Source of the DNA: Phytophthora hibernalis
Lineage: Eukaryota; Oomycota; Peronosporomycetes; Peronosporales; Peronosporaceae
Length of the DNA: 64,000 nt
NCBI GenBank assembly: GCA_012656075.1
Contig: JAAKBF010000159.1
Span: 1 to 64,000 of the forward strand
Reading direction: 5' to 3'
Below the pieces are notes generated by a model. It worked only from the letters and a program-made list of their open reading frames with translations. It had not been told where the DNA came from and ran no database searches. A program made the translations under genes and the position numbers. Shown one piece after another: positions 1 to 15,000 of this stretch. Each line of letters begins with the position of its first letter. The first letter of the stretch is position 1.

Positions 1-3000
1 CCAGCAGTCGCGCATCCCTCATCGCGGTCTTCGGCACGGTAACACGTCCTTGCCGTTCTTCAGAAACTTCGTCACCTCGTACGACTCGTCTGGCAACACG
101 TGCGTGCCGCTGGTCTCCATGCTGACGCTGATTGCCGCTGCGGTGGTCTCGTGGTACTCCAGCAGTCGCGCATCCCTCATTGCAGTCTTCGGCACGTTAT
201 TTCACGTCCTTGCCGTTCTTCAGAAACTTCGTCACTCGTTGCGACTCGTCTGGCAACACGTGCGTGCCGCTGGTCTCCATGCTGACGCCGATTGCCGCTG
301 CTGCGGTGGTCTCGTGGTTCAGTCCAGCAGTCGCGCATCCCTCATCGCGGTCTTCGGCACGGTAGCTTACGTCCTTGCCGTTCTTCAGAAACTTCGTCAC
401 CTCGTACGACTCGTCTGGCAACACGTGCGTGCCGCTGGGCGCCATGCTGACGCTGATTGCCGCCGCTGCGGTGGCCTCGTGGTACTCATAGTCGCTCCAG
501 CAGTCGCGCATCCTCATCGCGGTCTTCGGCACGTTATTTCGTCCTTGCCGTTCTTCAGAAACTTCGTCACCTCGTACGACTCGTCTGGCAACACGTGCGT
601 GCCGCTGGTCGCCATGCTGACGCTGATTGCCGCTGCTGCAGTGGTCTCGTGGTACTTCAGTAGTCGCACAGCAGTCGCGCATCCCTCTTCGCGGTCTTCG
701 GCACGTTATTTACGTCCTTGCCGTTCTTCAGAAACTTCGTCACCTCGTACGACTCGTCTGGCAACACGTGCGTGCCGCTGGGCTGCATGCTGCGCTGATT
801 GCCGCTGCTGCGGTGGTCTCGTGGTCTTCAGTAGTCGCTCAGCAGTCGCGCATCCCTCATCGCGGTCTTCGGCACGGTAGCTTACGTCCTTGCCGTTCTT
901 CAGAAACTTCGTCACCTCGTACGACTCGTCTGGCAACACGTGCGTGCCGCTGGTCTCCATGCTGACGCCGATTGCCGCTGCTGCAGTGGTCTCGTGGTAC
1001 TCCAGCAGTCGCGCATCCCTCATCGCGGTCTTCGGCACGGTATTTCACGTCCTTGCCGTTCTTCAGAAACTTCGTCACCTCGTACGACTCGTCTGGCAAC
1101 ACGTGCGTGCCGCTGGGCTCCATGCTGACGCTGATTGCCGCTGCTGCGGTGGTCTCGTGGTACTTCAGCAGTCGCTCTAGCAGTCGCGCATCTCTCATCG
1201 CGGTCTTCGGCACGTTATTTCACGTCCTTGCCGTTCTTCAGAAACTTCGTCACCTCGTACGACTCGTCTGGCAACACGTGCGTGCCGCTGGTCTCCATGC
1301 TGACGCCGATTGCCGCTGCTGCGGTGGTCTCGTGGTCTTCAGTAGTCGCACCAGCAGTCGCGCATCCTCATCGCGGTCTTCGGCACGGTATTTCACGTCC
1401 TTGCCGTTCTTCAGAAACTTCGTCACCTCGTACGACTCGTCTGGCAACACGTGCGTGCCGCTGGTCTCCATGCTGACGCCGATTGCCGCTGCTGCAGTGG
1501 TCTCGTGGTACTCAGCAGTCGCGCATCCCTCATCGCGGTCTTCGGCACGTTATTTACGTCCTTGCCGTTCTTCAGAAACTTCGTCACCTCGTACGACTCG
1601 TCTGGCAACACGTGCGTGCCGCTGGTCTCCATGCTGATTGCCGCTGCTGCGGTGGTCTCGTGGTACTCCAGCAGTCGCGCATCCTCATCGCGGTCTTCGG
1701 CACGGTATTTACGTCCTTGCCGTTCTTCAGAACTTCGTCACCTCGTACGACTCGTCTGGCAACACGTGCGTGCCGCTGGTCTCCATGCTGACGCTGATTG
1801 CCGCTGCTGCGGTGGTCTCGTGGTACTCCAGCAGTCGCGCATCCCTCATCGCGGTCTTCGGCACGTTTTCACGTCCTTGCCGTTCTTCAGAAACTTCGTC
1901 ACCTCGTACGACTCGTCTGGCAACACGTGCGTGCCGCTGGTCTCCATGCTGACGCCGATTGCCGCTGCTGCAGTGGTCTCGTGGTACTCAGTAGTCGCTC
2001 CAGCAGTCGCGCATCCCTCATCGCGGTCTTCGGCACGTTATTTCACGTCCTTGCCGTTCTTCAGAAACTTCGTCACCTCGTACGACTCGTCTGGCAACAC
2101 GTGCGTGCCGCTGGTCTCCATGCTGACGCCGATTGCCGCTGCTGCAGTGGTCTCGTGGTACCCAGCAGTCGCGCATCCCTCATCGCGGTCTTCGGCACGG
2201 TATTTACGTCCTTGCCGTTCTTCAGAAACTTCGTCACCTCGTACGACTCGTCTGGCAACGTGCGTGCCGCTGGTCTCCATGCTGACGCCGATTGCCGCTG
2301 CTGCAGTGGTCTCGTGGTACTCCAGCAGTCGCGCATCCTCATCGCGGTCTTCGGCACGGTAGCTTACGTCCTTGCCGTTCTTCAGAAACTTCGTCACCTC
2401 GTACGACTCGTCTGGCAACACGTGCGTGCCGCTGGTCTCCATGCTGACGCCGATTGCCGCTGCTGCAGTGGTCTCGTGGTACTCCAGCAGTCGCGCATCC
2501 CTCATCGCGGTCTTCGGCACGTTATTTCACGTCCTTGCCGTTCTTCAGAAACTTCGTCACCTCGTACGACTCGTCTGGCAACACGTGCGTGCCGCTGGTC
2601 TCCATGCTGACGCCGATTGCCGCTGCTGCAGTGGTCTCGTGGTACTCCAGCAGTCGCGCATCCCTCATCGCGGTCTTCGGCACGGTATTTCACGTCCTTG
2701 CCGTTCTTCAGAAACTTCGTCACCTCGTACGACTCGTCTGGCAACACGTGCGTGCCGCTGGTCTCCATGCTGACGCCGATTGCCGCTGCTGTGGTCTCGT
2801 GGTCTTCAGTAGTCGCTCCAGCAGTCGCGCATCCCTCATCGCGGTCTTCGGCACGGTAACGGTCCTTGCCGTTCTTCAGAAACTTCGTCACCTCGTACGA
2901 CTCGTCTGGCAACACGTGCGTGCCGCTGGTCTCCATGCTGACGCCGATTGCCGCTGCTGCAGTGGTCTCGTGGTACTCCAGCAGTCGCGCATCCTCATCG

Positions 3001-6000
3001 CGGTCTTCGGCACGGTATCACGTCCTTGCCGTTCTTCAGAAACTTCGTCACCTCGTACGACTCGTCTGGCAACACGTGCGTGCCGCTGGTCTCCATGCTG
3101 ACGCCGATTGCCGCTGCTGCAGTGGTCTCGTGGTACTCCAGCAGTCGCGCATCCCTCATCGCGGTCTTCGGCACGTTATTTCACGTCCTTGCCGTTCTTC
3201 AGAAACTTCGTCACCTCGTACGACTCGTCTGGCAACACGTGCGTGCCGCTGGTCTCCATGCTGACGCCGATTGCCGCTGCTGCAGTGGTCTCGTGGTACT
3301 CCAGCAGTCGCGCATCCCTCATCGCGGTCTTCGGCACGTTATTTCACGTCCTTGCCGTTCTTCAGAAACTTCGTCACCTCGTACGACTCGTCTGGCAACA
3401 CGTGCGTGCCGCTGGGCTCCATGCTGACGCCGATTGCCGCTGCTGCGGTGGTCTCGTGGTACTCCAGCAGTCGCGCATCCCTCATCGCGGTCTTCGGCAC
3501 GTTATTTCACGTCCTTGCCGTTCTTCAGAAACTTCGTCACCTCGTACGACTCGTCTGGCAACACGTGCGTGCCGCTGGGCTCCATGCTGACGCTGATTGC
3601 CGCCGCTGCGGTGGTCTCGTGGTCTTCAGTAGTCGCACCAGCAGTCGCGCATCCCTCATCGCGGTCTTCGGCACGTTATTTCGTCCTTGCCGTTCTTCAG
3701 AAACTTCGTCACCTCGTACGACTCGTCTGGCAACACGTGCGTGCCGCTGGTCTCCATGCTGACGCTGATTGCCGCTGCTGCGGTGGTCTCGTGGTACTTC
3801 AGTAGTCGCTCCAGCAGTCGCGCATCCCTCATCGCGGTCTTCGGCACGTTATTTCACGTCCTTGCCGTTCTTCAGAAACTTCGTCACCTCGTACGACTCG
3901 TCTGGCAACACGTGCGTGCCGCTGGTCTCCATGCTGACGCCGATTGCCGCTGCTGCGGTGGTCTCGTGGTACTCAGCAGTCGCGCATCCCTCATTGCGGT
4001 CTTCGGCACGTTATTTCACGTCCTTGCCGTTCTTCAGAAACTTCGTCACCTCGTACGACTCGTCTGGCAACACGTGCGTGCCGCTGGTCTCCATGCTGAC
4101 GCTGATTGCCGCTGCTGCGGTGGTCTCGTGGTACTCCAGCAGTCGCGCATCCCTCATCGCGGTCTTCGGCACGTTATTTCACGTCCTTGCCGTTCTTCAG
4201 AAACTTCGTCACCTCGTACGACTCGTCTGGCAACACGTGCGTGCCGCTGGTCTCCATGCTGACGCCGATTGCCGCTGCTGCAGTGGTCTCGTGGTACTCC
4301 AGCAGTCGCGCATCCCTCATCGCGGTCTTCGGCACGTTATTTACGTCCTTGCCGTTCTTCAGAAACTTCGTCACCTCGTACGACTCGTCTGGCAACACGT
4401 GCGTGCCGCTGGTCTCCATGCTGACGCTGATTGCCGCTGCTGCAGTGGTCTCGTGGTACTCCAGCAGTCGCGCATCCCTCTTCGCGGTCTTCGGCACGTT
4501 ATTTCACGTCCTTGCCGTTCTTCAGAAACTTCGTCACCTCGTACGACTCGTCTGGCAACACGTGCGTGCCGCTGGTCTCCATGCTGACGCCGATTGCCGC
4601 TGCTGCAGTGGTCTCGTGGTACTCCAGCAGTCGCGCATCCCTCATCGCGGTCTTCGGCACGTTATTTCACGTCCTTGCCGTTCTTCAGAAACTTCGTCAC
4701 CTCGTACGACTCGTCTGGCAACACGTGCGTGCCGCTGGTCTCCATGCTGACGCCGATTGCCGCTGCTGCGGTGGTCTCGTGGTACTCCAGCAGTCGCGCA
4801 TCCCTCATCGCGGTCTTCGGCACGGTATTTACGTCCTTGCCGTTCTTCAGAAACTTCGTCACCTCGTACGACTCGTCTGGCAACACGTGCGTGCCGCTGG
4901 TCTCCATGCTGACGCTGATTGCCGCTGCTGCGGTGGTCTCGTGGTACTCCAGCAGTCGCGCATCCCTCATCGCGGTCTTCGGCACGTTATTTCACGTCCT
5001 TGCCGTTCTTCAGAAACTTCGTCACCTCGTACGACTCGTCTGGCAACACGTGCGTGCCGCTGGTCTCCATGCTGACGCTGATTGCCGCTGCTGCGGTGGT
5101 CTCGTGGTACTCCAGCAGTCGCATCCCTCATCGCGGTCTTCGGCACGTTATCACGTCCTTGCCGTTCTTCAGAAACTTCGTCACCTCGTACGACTCGTCT
5201 GGCAACACGTGCGTGCCGCTGGTCTCCATGCTGACGCCGATTGCCGCTGCTGCGGTGGTCTCGTGGTACTCCAGCAGTCGCGCATCCCTCATCGCGGTCT
5301 TCGGCACGGTATTTACGTCCTTGCCGTTCTTCAGAAACTTCGTCACCTCGTACGACTCGTCTGGCAACACGTGCGTGCCGCTGGTCTCCATGCTGACGCC
5401 GATTGCCGCTGCTGCAGTGGTCTCGTGGTACTCCAGCAGTCGCGCATCCTCATCGCGGTCTTCGGCGTTATTCACGTCCTTGCCGTTCTTCAGAAACTTC
5501 GTCACCTCGTACGACTCGTCTGGCAACACGTGCGTGCCGCTGGTCTCCATGCTGACGCTGATTGCCGCTGCTGCGGTGGTCTCGTGGTACTTCAGTAGTC
5601 GCACCAGCAGTCGCGCATCCTCATCGCGGTCTTCGGCGGTATTTCACGTCCTTGCCGTTCTTCAGAAACTTCGTCACCTCGTACGACTCGTCTGGCAACA
5701 CGTGCGTGCCGCTGGTCTCCATGCTGACGCCGATTGCCGCTGCTGGTGGTCTCGTGGTACTCCAGCAGTCGCGCATCCCTCATCGCGGTCTTCGGCACGT
5801 TATTTACGTCCTTGCCGTTCTTCAGAAACTTCGTCACCTCGTACGACTCGTCTGGCAACACGTGCGTGCCGCTGGTCTCCATGCTGACGCCGATTGCCGC
5901 TGCTGCAGTGGTCTCGTGGTACTCCAGCAGTCGCGCATCCCTCATCGCGGTCTTCGGCACGGTAGCACGTCCTTGCCGTTCTTCAGAAACTTCGTCACCT

Positions 6001-9000
6001 CGTACGACTCGTCTGGCAACACGTGCGTGCCGCTGGTCTCCATGCTGACGCCGATTGCCGCTGCTGCAGTGGTCTCGTGGTACTCCAGCAGTCGCGCATC
6101 CCTCATCGCGGTCTTCGGCACGGTATTTTACGTCCTTGCCGTTCTTCAGAAACTTCGTCACCTCGTACGACTCGTCTGGCAACACGTGCGTGCCGCTGGT
6201 CTCCATGCTGACGCCGATTGCCGCTGCTGCAGTGGTCTCGTGGTACTCCAGCAGTCGCGCATCCCTCATCGCGGTCTTCGGCACGTTATTTCACGTCCTT
6301 GCCGTTCTTCAGAAACTTCGTCACCTCGTACGACTCGTCTGGCAACACGTGCGTGCCGCTGGTCTCCATGCTGACGCTGATTGCCGCTGCTGCGGTGGTC
6401 TCGTGGTACTTCAGTAGTCGCACCAGCAGTCGCGCATCCTCATCGCGGTCTTCGGCACGGTAGCTTACGTCCTTGCCGTTCTTCAGAAACTTCGTCACCT
6501 CGTACGACTCGTCTGGCAACACGTGCGTGCCGCTGGTCTCCATGCTGACGCCGATTGCCGCTGCTGCAGTGGTCTCGTGGTACTCCAGCAGTCGCGCATC
6601 CCTCATCGCGGTCTTCGGCACGTTAGCTTACGTCCTTGCCGTTCTTCAGAAACTTCGTCACCTCGTACGACTCGTCTGGCAACACGTGCGTGCCGCTGGT
6701 CTCCATGCTGACGCCGATTGCCGCTGCTGCAGTGGTCTCGTGGTACTCCAGCAGTCGCGCATCCCTCATCGCGGTCTTCGGCACGGTAGCTTACGTCCTT
6801 GCCGTTCTTCAGAAACTTCGTCACCTCGTACGACTCGTCTGGCAACACGTGCGTGCCGCTGGTCTCCATGCTGACGCCGATTGCCGCTGCTGCAGTGGTC
6901 TCGTGGTACTCCAGCAGTCGCGCATCCCTCATCGCGGTCTTCGGCACGTTATTTCACGTCCTTGCCGTTCTTCAGAAACTTCGTCACCTCGTACGACTCG
7001 TCTGGCAACACGTGCGTGCCGCTGGTCTCCATGCTGACGCCGATTGCCGCTGCTGCAGTGGTCTCGTGGTACTCCAGCAGTCGCGCATCCCTCATCGCGG
7101 TCTTCGGCACGTTATTTACGTCCTTGCCGTTCTTCAGAAACTTCGTCACCTCGTACGACTCGTCTGGCAACACGTGCGTGCCGCTGGTCTCCATGCTGAC
7201 GCCGATTGCCGCTGCAGTGGTCTCGTGGTACTCCAGCAGTCGCGCATCCCTCATCGCGGTCTTCGGCACGTTATTTCACGTCCTTGCCGTTCTTCAGAAA
7301 CTTCGTCACCTCGTACGACTCGTCTGGCAACACGTGCGTGCCGCTGGTCTCCATGCTGACGCCGATTGCCGCTGCTGCAGTGGTCTCGTGGTACTTCAGT
7401 AGTCGCAGCAGTCGCGCATCCCTCATCGCGGTCTTCGGCACGGTAGCTTACGTCCTTGCCGTTCTTCAGAAACTTCGTCACCTCGTACGACTCGTCTGGC
7501 AACACGTGCGTGCCGCTGGTCTCCATGCTGACGCCGATTGCCGCTGCTGCAGTGGTCTCGTGGTACTCCAGCAGTCGCGCATCCCTCTTCGCGGTCTTCG
7601 GCACGTTATTTACGTCCTTGCCGTTCTTCAGAAACTTCGTCACCTCGTACGACTCGTCTGGCAACACGTGCGTGCCGCTGGTCTCCATGCTGACGCCGAT
7701 TGCCGCTGCTGCAGTGGTCTCGTGGTACTCCAGCAGTCGCGCATCCCTCATCGCGGTCTTCGGCACGGTAGCACGTCCTTGCCGTTCTTCAGAAACTTCG
7801 TCACCTCGTACGACTCGTCTGGCAACACGTGCGTGCCGCTGGTCTCCATGCTGACGCCGATTGCCGCTGCTGCAGTGGTCTCGTGGTACTCCAGCAGTCG
7901 CGCATCCCTCATCGCGGTCTTCGGCACGTTTTCACGTCCTTGCCGTTCTTCAGAAACTTCGTCACCTCGTACGACTCGTCTGGCAACACGTGCGTGCCGC
8001 TGGTCTCCATGCTGACGCTGATTGCCGCTGCTGCAGTGGTCTCGTGGTACTTCAGTAGTCGCACCAGCAGTCGCGCATCCTCATCGCGGTCTTCGGCACG
8101 TTATTTACGTCCTTGCCGTTCTTCAGAAACTTCGTCACCTCGTACGACTCGTCTGGCAACACGTGCGTGCCGCTGGTCTCCATGCTGACGCTGATTGCCG
8201 CTGCTGCAGTGGTCTCGTGGTACTCCAGCAGTCGCGCATCCCTCATCGCGGTCTTCGGCACGGTAGCTTACGTCCTTGCCGTTCTTCAGAAACTTCGTCA
8301 CCTCGTACGACTCGTCTGGCAACACGTGCGTGCCGCTGGTCTCCATGCTGACGCCGATTGCCGCTGCTGCGGTGGTCTCGTGGTACTCCAGCAGTCGCGC
8401 ATCCTCATTCGCGGTCTTCGGCACGGTAGCTTACGTCCTTGCCGTTCTTCAGAAACTTCGTCACCTCGTACGACTCGTCTGGCAACACGTGCGTGCCGCT
8501 GGTCTCCATGCTGACGCCGATTGCCGCTGCTGCGGTGGTCTCGTGGTACTCCAGCAGTCGCGCATCCCTCATCGCGGTCTTCGGCACGTTATTTCACGTC
8601 CTTGCCGTTCTTCAGAAACTTCGTCACCTCGTACGACTCGTCTGGCAACACGTGCGTGCCGCTGGTCTCCATGCTGACGCCGATTGCCGCTGCTGCAGTG
8701 GTCTCGTGGTACTCCAGCAGTCGCGCATCCCTCATCGCGGTCTTCGGCACGGTAGCTTACGTCCTTGCCGTTCTTCAGAAACTTCGTCACCTCGTACGAC
8801 TCGTCTGGCAACACGTGCGTGCCGCTGGTCTCCATGCTGACGCTGATTGCCGCCGCTGCGGTGGTCTCGTGGTACTTCAGTAGTCGCACCAGCAGTCGCG
8901 CATCTCTCTTCGCGGTCTTCGGCACGTTATTTCACGTCCTTGCCGTTCTTCAGAAACTTCGTCACCTCGTACGACTCGTCTGGCAACACGTGCGTGCCGC

Positions 9001-12000
9001 TGGTCTCCATGCTGACGCTGATTGCCGCTGCTGCGGTGGTCTCGTGGTACTTCAGTAGTCGCACCAGCAGTCGCGCATCCCTCATCGCGGTCTTCGGCAC
9101 GGTATTTACGTCCTTGCCGTTCTTCAGAAACTTCGTCACCTCGTACGACTCGTCTGGCAACACGTGCGTGCCGCTGGTCTCCATGCTGACGCTGATTGCC
9201 GCTGCTGCGGTGGTCTCGTGGTACTCCAGCAGTCGCGCATCCCTCATTGCGGTCTTCGGCACGGTATTACGTCCTTGCCGTTCTTCAGAAACTTCGTCAC
9301 CTCGTACGACTCGTCTGGCAACACGTGCGTGCCGCTGGTCTCCATGCTGACGCCGATTGCCGCTGCTGCGGTGGTCTCGTGGTACTTCAGCAGTCGCGCA
9401 GCAGTCGCGCATCCTCATCGCGGTCTTCGGCACGTTATTTACGTCCTTGCCGTTCTTCAGAAACTTCGTCACCTCGTACGACTCGTCTGGCAACACGTGC
9501 GTGCCGCTGGTCTCCATGCTGACGCTGATTGCCGCTGCTGCGGTGGTCTCGTGGTACTCCAGCAGTCGCGCATCCCTCATTGCGGTCTTCGGCACGGTAG
9601 CTTACGTCCTTGCCGTTCTTCAGAAACTTCGTCACCTCGTACGACTCGTCTGGCAACACGTGCGTGCCGCTGGTCTCCATGCTGACGCCGATTGCCGCTG
9701 CTGCAGTGGTCTCGTGGTACTCCAGCAGTCGCGCATCCCTCATCGCGGTCTTCGGCACGGTAGCTTACGTCCTTGCCGTTCTTCAGAAACTTCGTCACCT
9801 CGTACGACTCGTCTGGCAACACGTGCGTGCCGCTGGTCTCCATGCTGACGCCGATTGCCGCTGCTGCAGTGGTCTCGTGGTACTCCAGCAGTCGCGCATC
9901 CCTCATCGCGGTCTTCGGCACGGTATTTCACGTCCTTGCCGTTCTTCAGAAACTTCGTCACCTCGTACGACTCGTCTGGCAACACGTGCGTGCCGCTGGT
10001 CTCCATGCTGACGCCGATTGCCGCTGCTGCAGTGGTCTCGTGGTACTCCAGCAGTCGCGCATCCCTCATCGCGGTCTTCGGCACGGTATTTACGTCCTTG
10101 CCGTTCTTCAGAAACTTCGTCACCTCGTACGACTCGTCTGGCAACACGTGCGTGCCGCTGGTCTCCATGCTGACGCCGATTGCCGCTGCTGCAGGTGGTC
10201 TCGTGGTACTCCAGCAGTCGCGCATCCCTCATCGCGGTCTTCGGCACGGTAGCTTACGTCCTTGCCGTTCTTCAGAAACTTCGTCACCTCGTACGACTCG
10301 TCTGGCAACACGTGCGTGCCGCTGGTCTCCATGCTGACGCCGATTGCCGCTGCTGCAGTGGTCTCGTGGTACTCCAGCAGTCGCGCATCCCTCATCGCGG
10401 TCTTCGGCACGGTAGCTTACGTCCTTGCCGTTCTTCAGAAACTTCGTCACCTCGTACGACTCGTCTGGCAACACGTGCGTGCCGCTGGTCTCCATGCTGA
10501 CGCTGATTGCCGCTGCTGCAGTGGTCTCGTGGTACTTCAGCAGTCGCGCCAGCAGTCGCGCATCCTCATCGCGGTCTTCGGCACGGTAGCTTACGTCCTT
10601 GCCGTTCTTCAGAAACTTCGTCACCTCGTACGACTCGTCTGGCAACACGTGCGTGCCGCTGGTCTCCATGCTGACGCCGATTGCCGCTGCTGCAGTGGTC
10701 TCGTGGTACTCCAGCAGTCGCGCATCCCTCATCGCGGTCTTCGGCACGGTAGCTTACGTCCTTGCCGTTCTTCAGAAACTTCGTCACCTCGTACGACTCG
10801 TCTGGCAACACGTGCGTGCCGCTGGTCTCCATGCTGACGCCGATTGCCGCTGCTGCAGTGGTCTCGTGGTACTCCAGCAGTCGCGCATCCCTCATCGCGG
10901 TCTTCGGCACGGTAGCACGTCCTTGCCGTTCTTCAGAAACTTCGTCACCTCGTACGACTCGTCTGGCAACACGTGCGTGCCGCTGGTCTCCATGCTGACG
11001 CCGATTGCCGCTGCTGCAGTGGTCTCGTGGTACTCCAGCAGTCGCGCATCCCTCATCGCGGTCTTCGGCACGGTAGCTTACGTCCTTGCCGTTCTTCAGA
11101 AACTTCGTCACCTCGTACGACTCGTCTGGCAACACGTGCGTGCCGCTGGTCTCCATGCTGACGCCGATTGCCGCTGCTGCAGTGGTCTCGTGGTACTCCA
11201 GCAGTCGCGCATCCCTCATCGCGGTCTTCGGCACGGTAGCTTACGTCCTTGCCGTTCTTCAGAAACTTCGTCACCTCGTACGACTCGTCTGGCAACACGT
11301 GCGTGCCGCTGGTCTCCATGCTGACGCCGATTGCCGCTGCTGCAGTGGTCTCGTGGTACTCCAGCAGTCGCGCATCCCTCATCGCGGTCTTCGGCACGGT
11401 ATTTACGTCCTTGCCGTTCTTCAGAAACTTCGTCACCTCGTACGACTCGTCTGGCAACACGTGCGTGCCGCTGGTCTCCATGCTGACGCCGATTGCCGCT
11501 GCTGCAGTGGTCTCGTGGTACTCCAGCAGTCGCGCATCCCTCATCGCGGTCTTCGGCACGGTAGCTTACGTCCTTGCCGTTCTTCAGAAACTTCGTCACC
11601 TCGTACGACTCGTCTGGCAACACGTGCGTGCCGCTGGTCTCCATGCTGACGCCGATTGCCGCTGCTGCAGTGGTCTCGTGGTACTCCAGCAGTCGCGCAT
11701 CCTCATCGCGGTCTTCGGCACGGTATTTACGTCCTTGCCGTTCTTCAGAAACTTCGTCACCTCGTACGACTCGTCTGGCAACACGTGCGTGCCGCTGGTC
11801 TCCATGCTGACGCCGATTGCCGCTGCTGCAGTGGTCTCGTGGTACTCCAGCAGTCGCGCATCCCTCATCGCGGTCTTCGGCACGGTAGCTTACGTCCTTG
11901 CCGTTCTTCAGAAACTTCGTCACCTCGTACGACTCGTCTGGCAACACGTGCGTGCCGCTGGTCTCCATGCTGACGCCGATTGCCGCTGCTGCGGTGGTCT

Positions 12001-15000
12001 CGTGGTACTCCAGCAGTCGCGCATCCCTCATCGCGGTCTTCGGCACGGTAGCTTACGTCCTTGCCGTTCTTCAGAAACTTCGTCACCTCGTACGACTCGT
12101 CTGGCAACACGTGCGTGCCGCTGGTCTCCATGCTGACCTGATTGCCGCTGCTGCGGTGGTCTCGTGGTACTCCAGCAGTCGCGCAGCAGTCGCGCATCCC
12201 TCATCGCGGTCTTCGGCACGGTAGCTTACGTCCTTGCCGTTCTTCAGAAACTTCGTCACCTCGTACGACTCGTCTGGCAACACGTGCGTGCCGCTGGTCT
12301 CCATGCTGACGCTGATTGCCGCTGCTGCGGTGGTCTCGTGGTACTTCAGTAGTCGCACCAGCAGTCGCGCATCCCTCTTCGCGGTCTTCGGCACGTTATT
12401 TCACGTCCTTGCCGTTCTTCAGAAACTTCGTCACCTCGTACGACTCGTCTGGCAACACGTGCGTGCCGCTGGTCTCCATGCTGACGCCGATTGCCGCTGC
12501 TGCGGTGGTCTCGTGGTACTTCAGTAGTCGCACCAGCAGTCGCGCATCCCTCATCGCGGTCTTCGGCACGTTATTTCACGTCCTTGCCGTTCTTCAGAAA
12601 CTTCGTCACCTCGTACGACTCGTCTGGCAACACGTGCGTGCCGCTGGTCTCCATGCTGACGCCGATTGCCGCTGCTGCAGTGGTCTCGTGGTACTCCAGC
12701 AGTCGCGCATCCCTCTTCGCGGTCTTCGGCACGGTAGCTTACGTCCTTGCCGTTCTTCAGAAACTTCGTCACCTCGTACGACTCGTCTGGCAACACGTGC
12801 GTGCCGCTGGTCTCCATGCTGACGCCGATTGCCGCTGCTGCAGTGGTCTCGTGGTACTCCAGCAGTCGCGCCAGCAGTCGCGCATCCTCATCGCGGTCTT
12901 CGGCACGTTATTTCACGTCCTTGCCGTTCTTCAGAAACTTCGTCACCTCGTACGACTCGTCTGGCAACACGTGCGTGCCGCTGGTCTCCATGCTGACGCC
13001 TGATTGCCGCTGCTGCGGTGGTCTCGTGGTACTCCAGCAGTCGCGCATCCCTCATTGCGGTCTTCGGCACGGTATTTACGTCCTTGCCGTTCTTCAGAAA
13101 CTTCGTCACCTCGTACGACTCGTCTGGCAACACGTGCGTGCCGCTGGTCTCCATGCTGACGCCGATTGCCGCTGCTGCAGTGGTCTCGTGGTACTTCAGC
13201 AGTCGCGCAGCAGTCGCGCATCCTCATCGCGGTCTTCGGCACGGTAGCACGTCCTTGCCGTTCTTCAGAAACTTCGTCACCTCGTACGACTCGTCTGGCA
13301 ACACGTGCGTGCCGCTGGTCTCCATGCTGACGCCGATTGCCGCTGCTGCAGTGGTCTCGTGGTACTTCAGCAGTCGCGCAGCAGTCGCGCATCCTCATCG
13401 CGGTCTTCGGCACGGTAGCTTACGTCCTTGCCGTTCTTCAGAAACTTCGTCACCTCGTACGACTCGTCTGGCAACACGTGCGTGCCGCTGGTCTCCATGC
13501 TGACGCTGATTGCCGCTGCTGCAGTGGTCTCGTGGTACTCCAGCAGTCGCGCATCCCTCATTGCGGTCTTCGGCACGGTAGCTTACGTCCTTGCCGTTCT
13601 TCAGAAACTTCGTCACCTCGTACGACTCGTCTGGCAACACGTGCGTGCCGCTGGTCTCCATGCTGACGCTGATTGCCGCTGCTGCGGTGGTCTCGTGGTA
13701 CTCCAGCAGTCGCGCATCCCTCATTGCGGTCTTCGGCACGGTAGCTTACGTCCTTGCCGTTCTTCAGAAACTTCGTCACCTCGTACGACTCGTCTGGCAA
13801 CACGTGCGTGCCGCTGGTCTCCATGCTGACGCTGATTGCCGCCGCTGCGGTACTCCAGCAGTCGCGCATCCCTCTTCGCGGTCTTCGGCACGTTATTTCA
13901 CGTCCTTGCCGTTCTTCAGAAACTTCGTCACCTCGTACGACTCGTCTGGCAACACGTGCGTGCCGCTGGTCTCCATGCTGACGCCGATTGCCGCTGCTGC
14001 GTGGTCTCGTGGTACTCCAGCAGTCGCGCATCCCTCATTGCGGTCTTCGGCACGGTAGCTTACGTCCTTGCCGTTCTTCAGAAACTTCGTCACCTCGTAC
14101 GACTCGTCTGGCAACACGTGCGTGCCGCTGGTCTCCATGCTGACGCTGATTGCCGCTGCTGCGGTGGTCTCGTGGTACTTCAGTAGTCGCACCAGCAGTC
14201 GCGCATCCCTCATCGCGGTCTTCGGCACGTTATTTCGTCCTTGCCGTTCTTCAGAAACTTCGTCACCTCGTACGACTCGTCTGGCAACACGTGCGTGCCG
14301 CTGGTCTCCATGCTGACGCCGATTGCCGCTGCTGCGGTGGTCTCGTGGTACTTCAGCAGTCGCGCCAGCAGTCGCGCATCCCTCATCGCGGTCTTCGGCA
14401 CGGTATTTACGTCCTTGCCGTTCTTCAGAAACTTCGTCACCTCGTACGACTCGTCTGGCAACACGTGCGTGCCGCTGGTCTCCATGCTGACGCCGATTGC
14501 CGCTGCTGCAGTGGTCTCGTGGTACTCCAGCAGTCGCGCATCCCTCATCGCGGTCTTCGGCACGGTAGCTTACGTCCTTGCCGTTCTTCAGAAACTTCGT
14601 CACCTCGTACGACTCGTCTGGCAACACGTGCGTGCCGCTGGTCTCCATGCTGACGCTGATTGCCGCTGCTGCGGTGCTCCAGCAGTCGCGCATCCCTCTT
14701 CGCGGTCTTCGGCACGTTATTTCACGTCCTTGCCGTTCTTCAGAAACTTCGTCACCTCGTACGACTCGTCTGGCAACACGTGCGTGCCGCTGGTCTCCAT
14801 GCTGACGCTGATTGCCGCCGCTGCGGTGGCCTCGTGGTACTCAGCAGTCGCGCATCCCTCATTGCGGTCTTCGCACGGTATTTACGTCCTTGCCGTTCTT
14901 CAGAAACTTCGTCACCTCGTACGACTCGTCTGGCAACACGTGCGTGCCGCTGGTCTCCATGCTGACGCTGATTGCCGCTGCTGCGGTGGTCTCGTGGTAC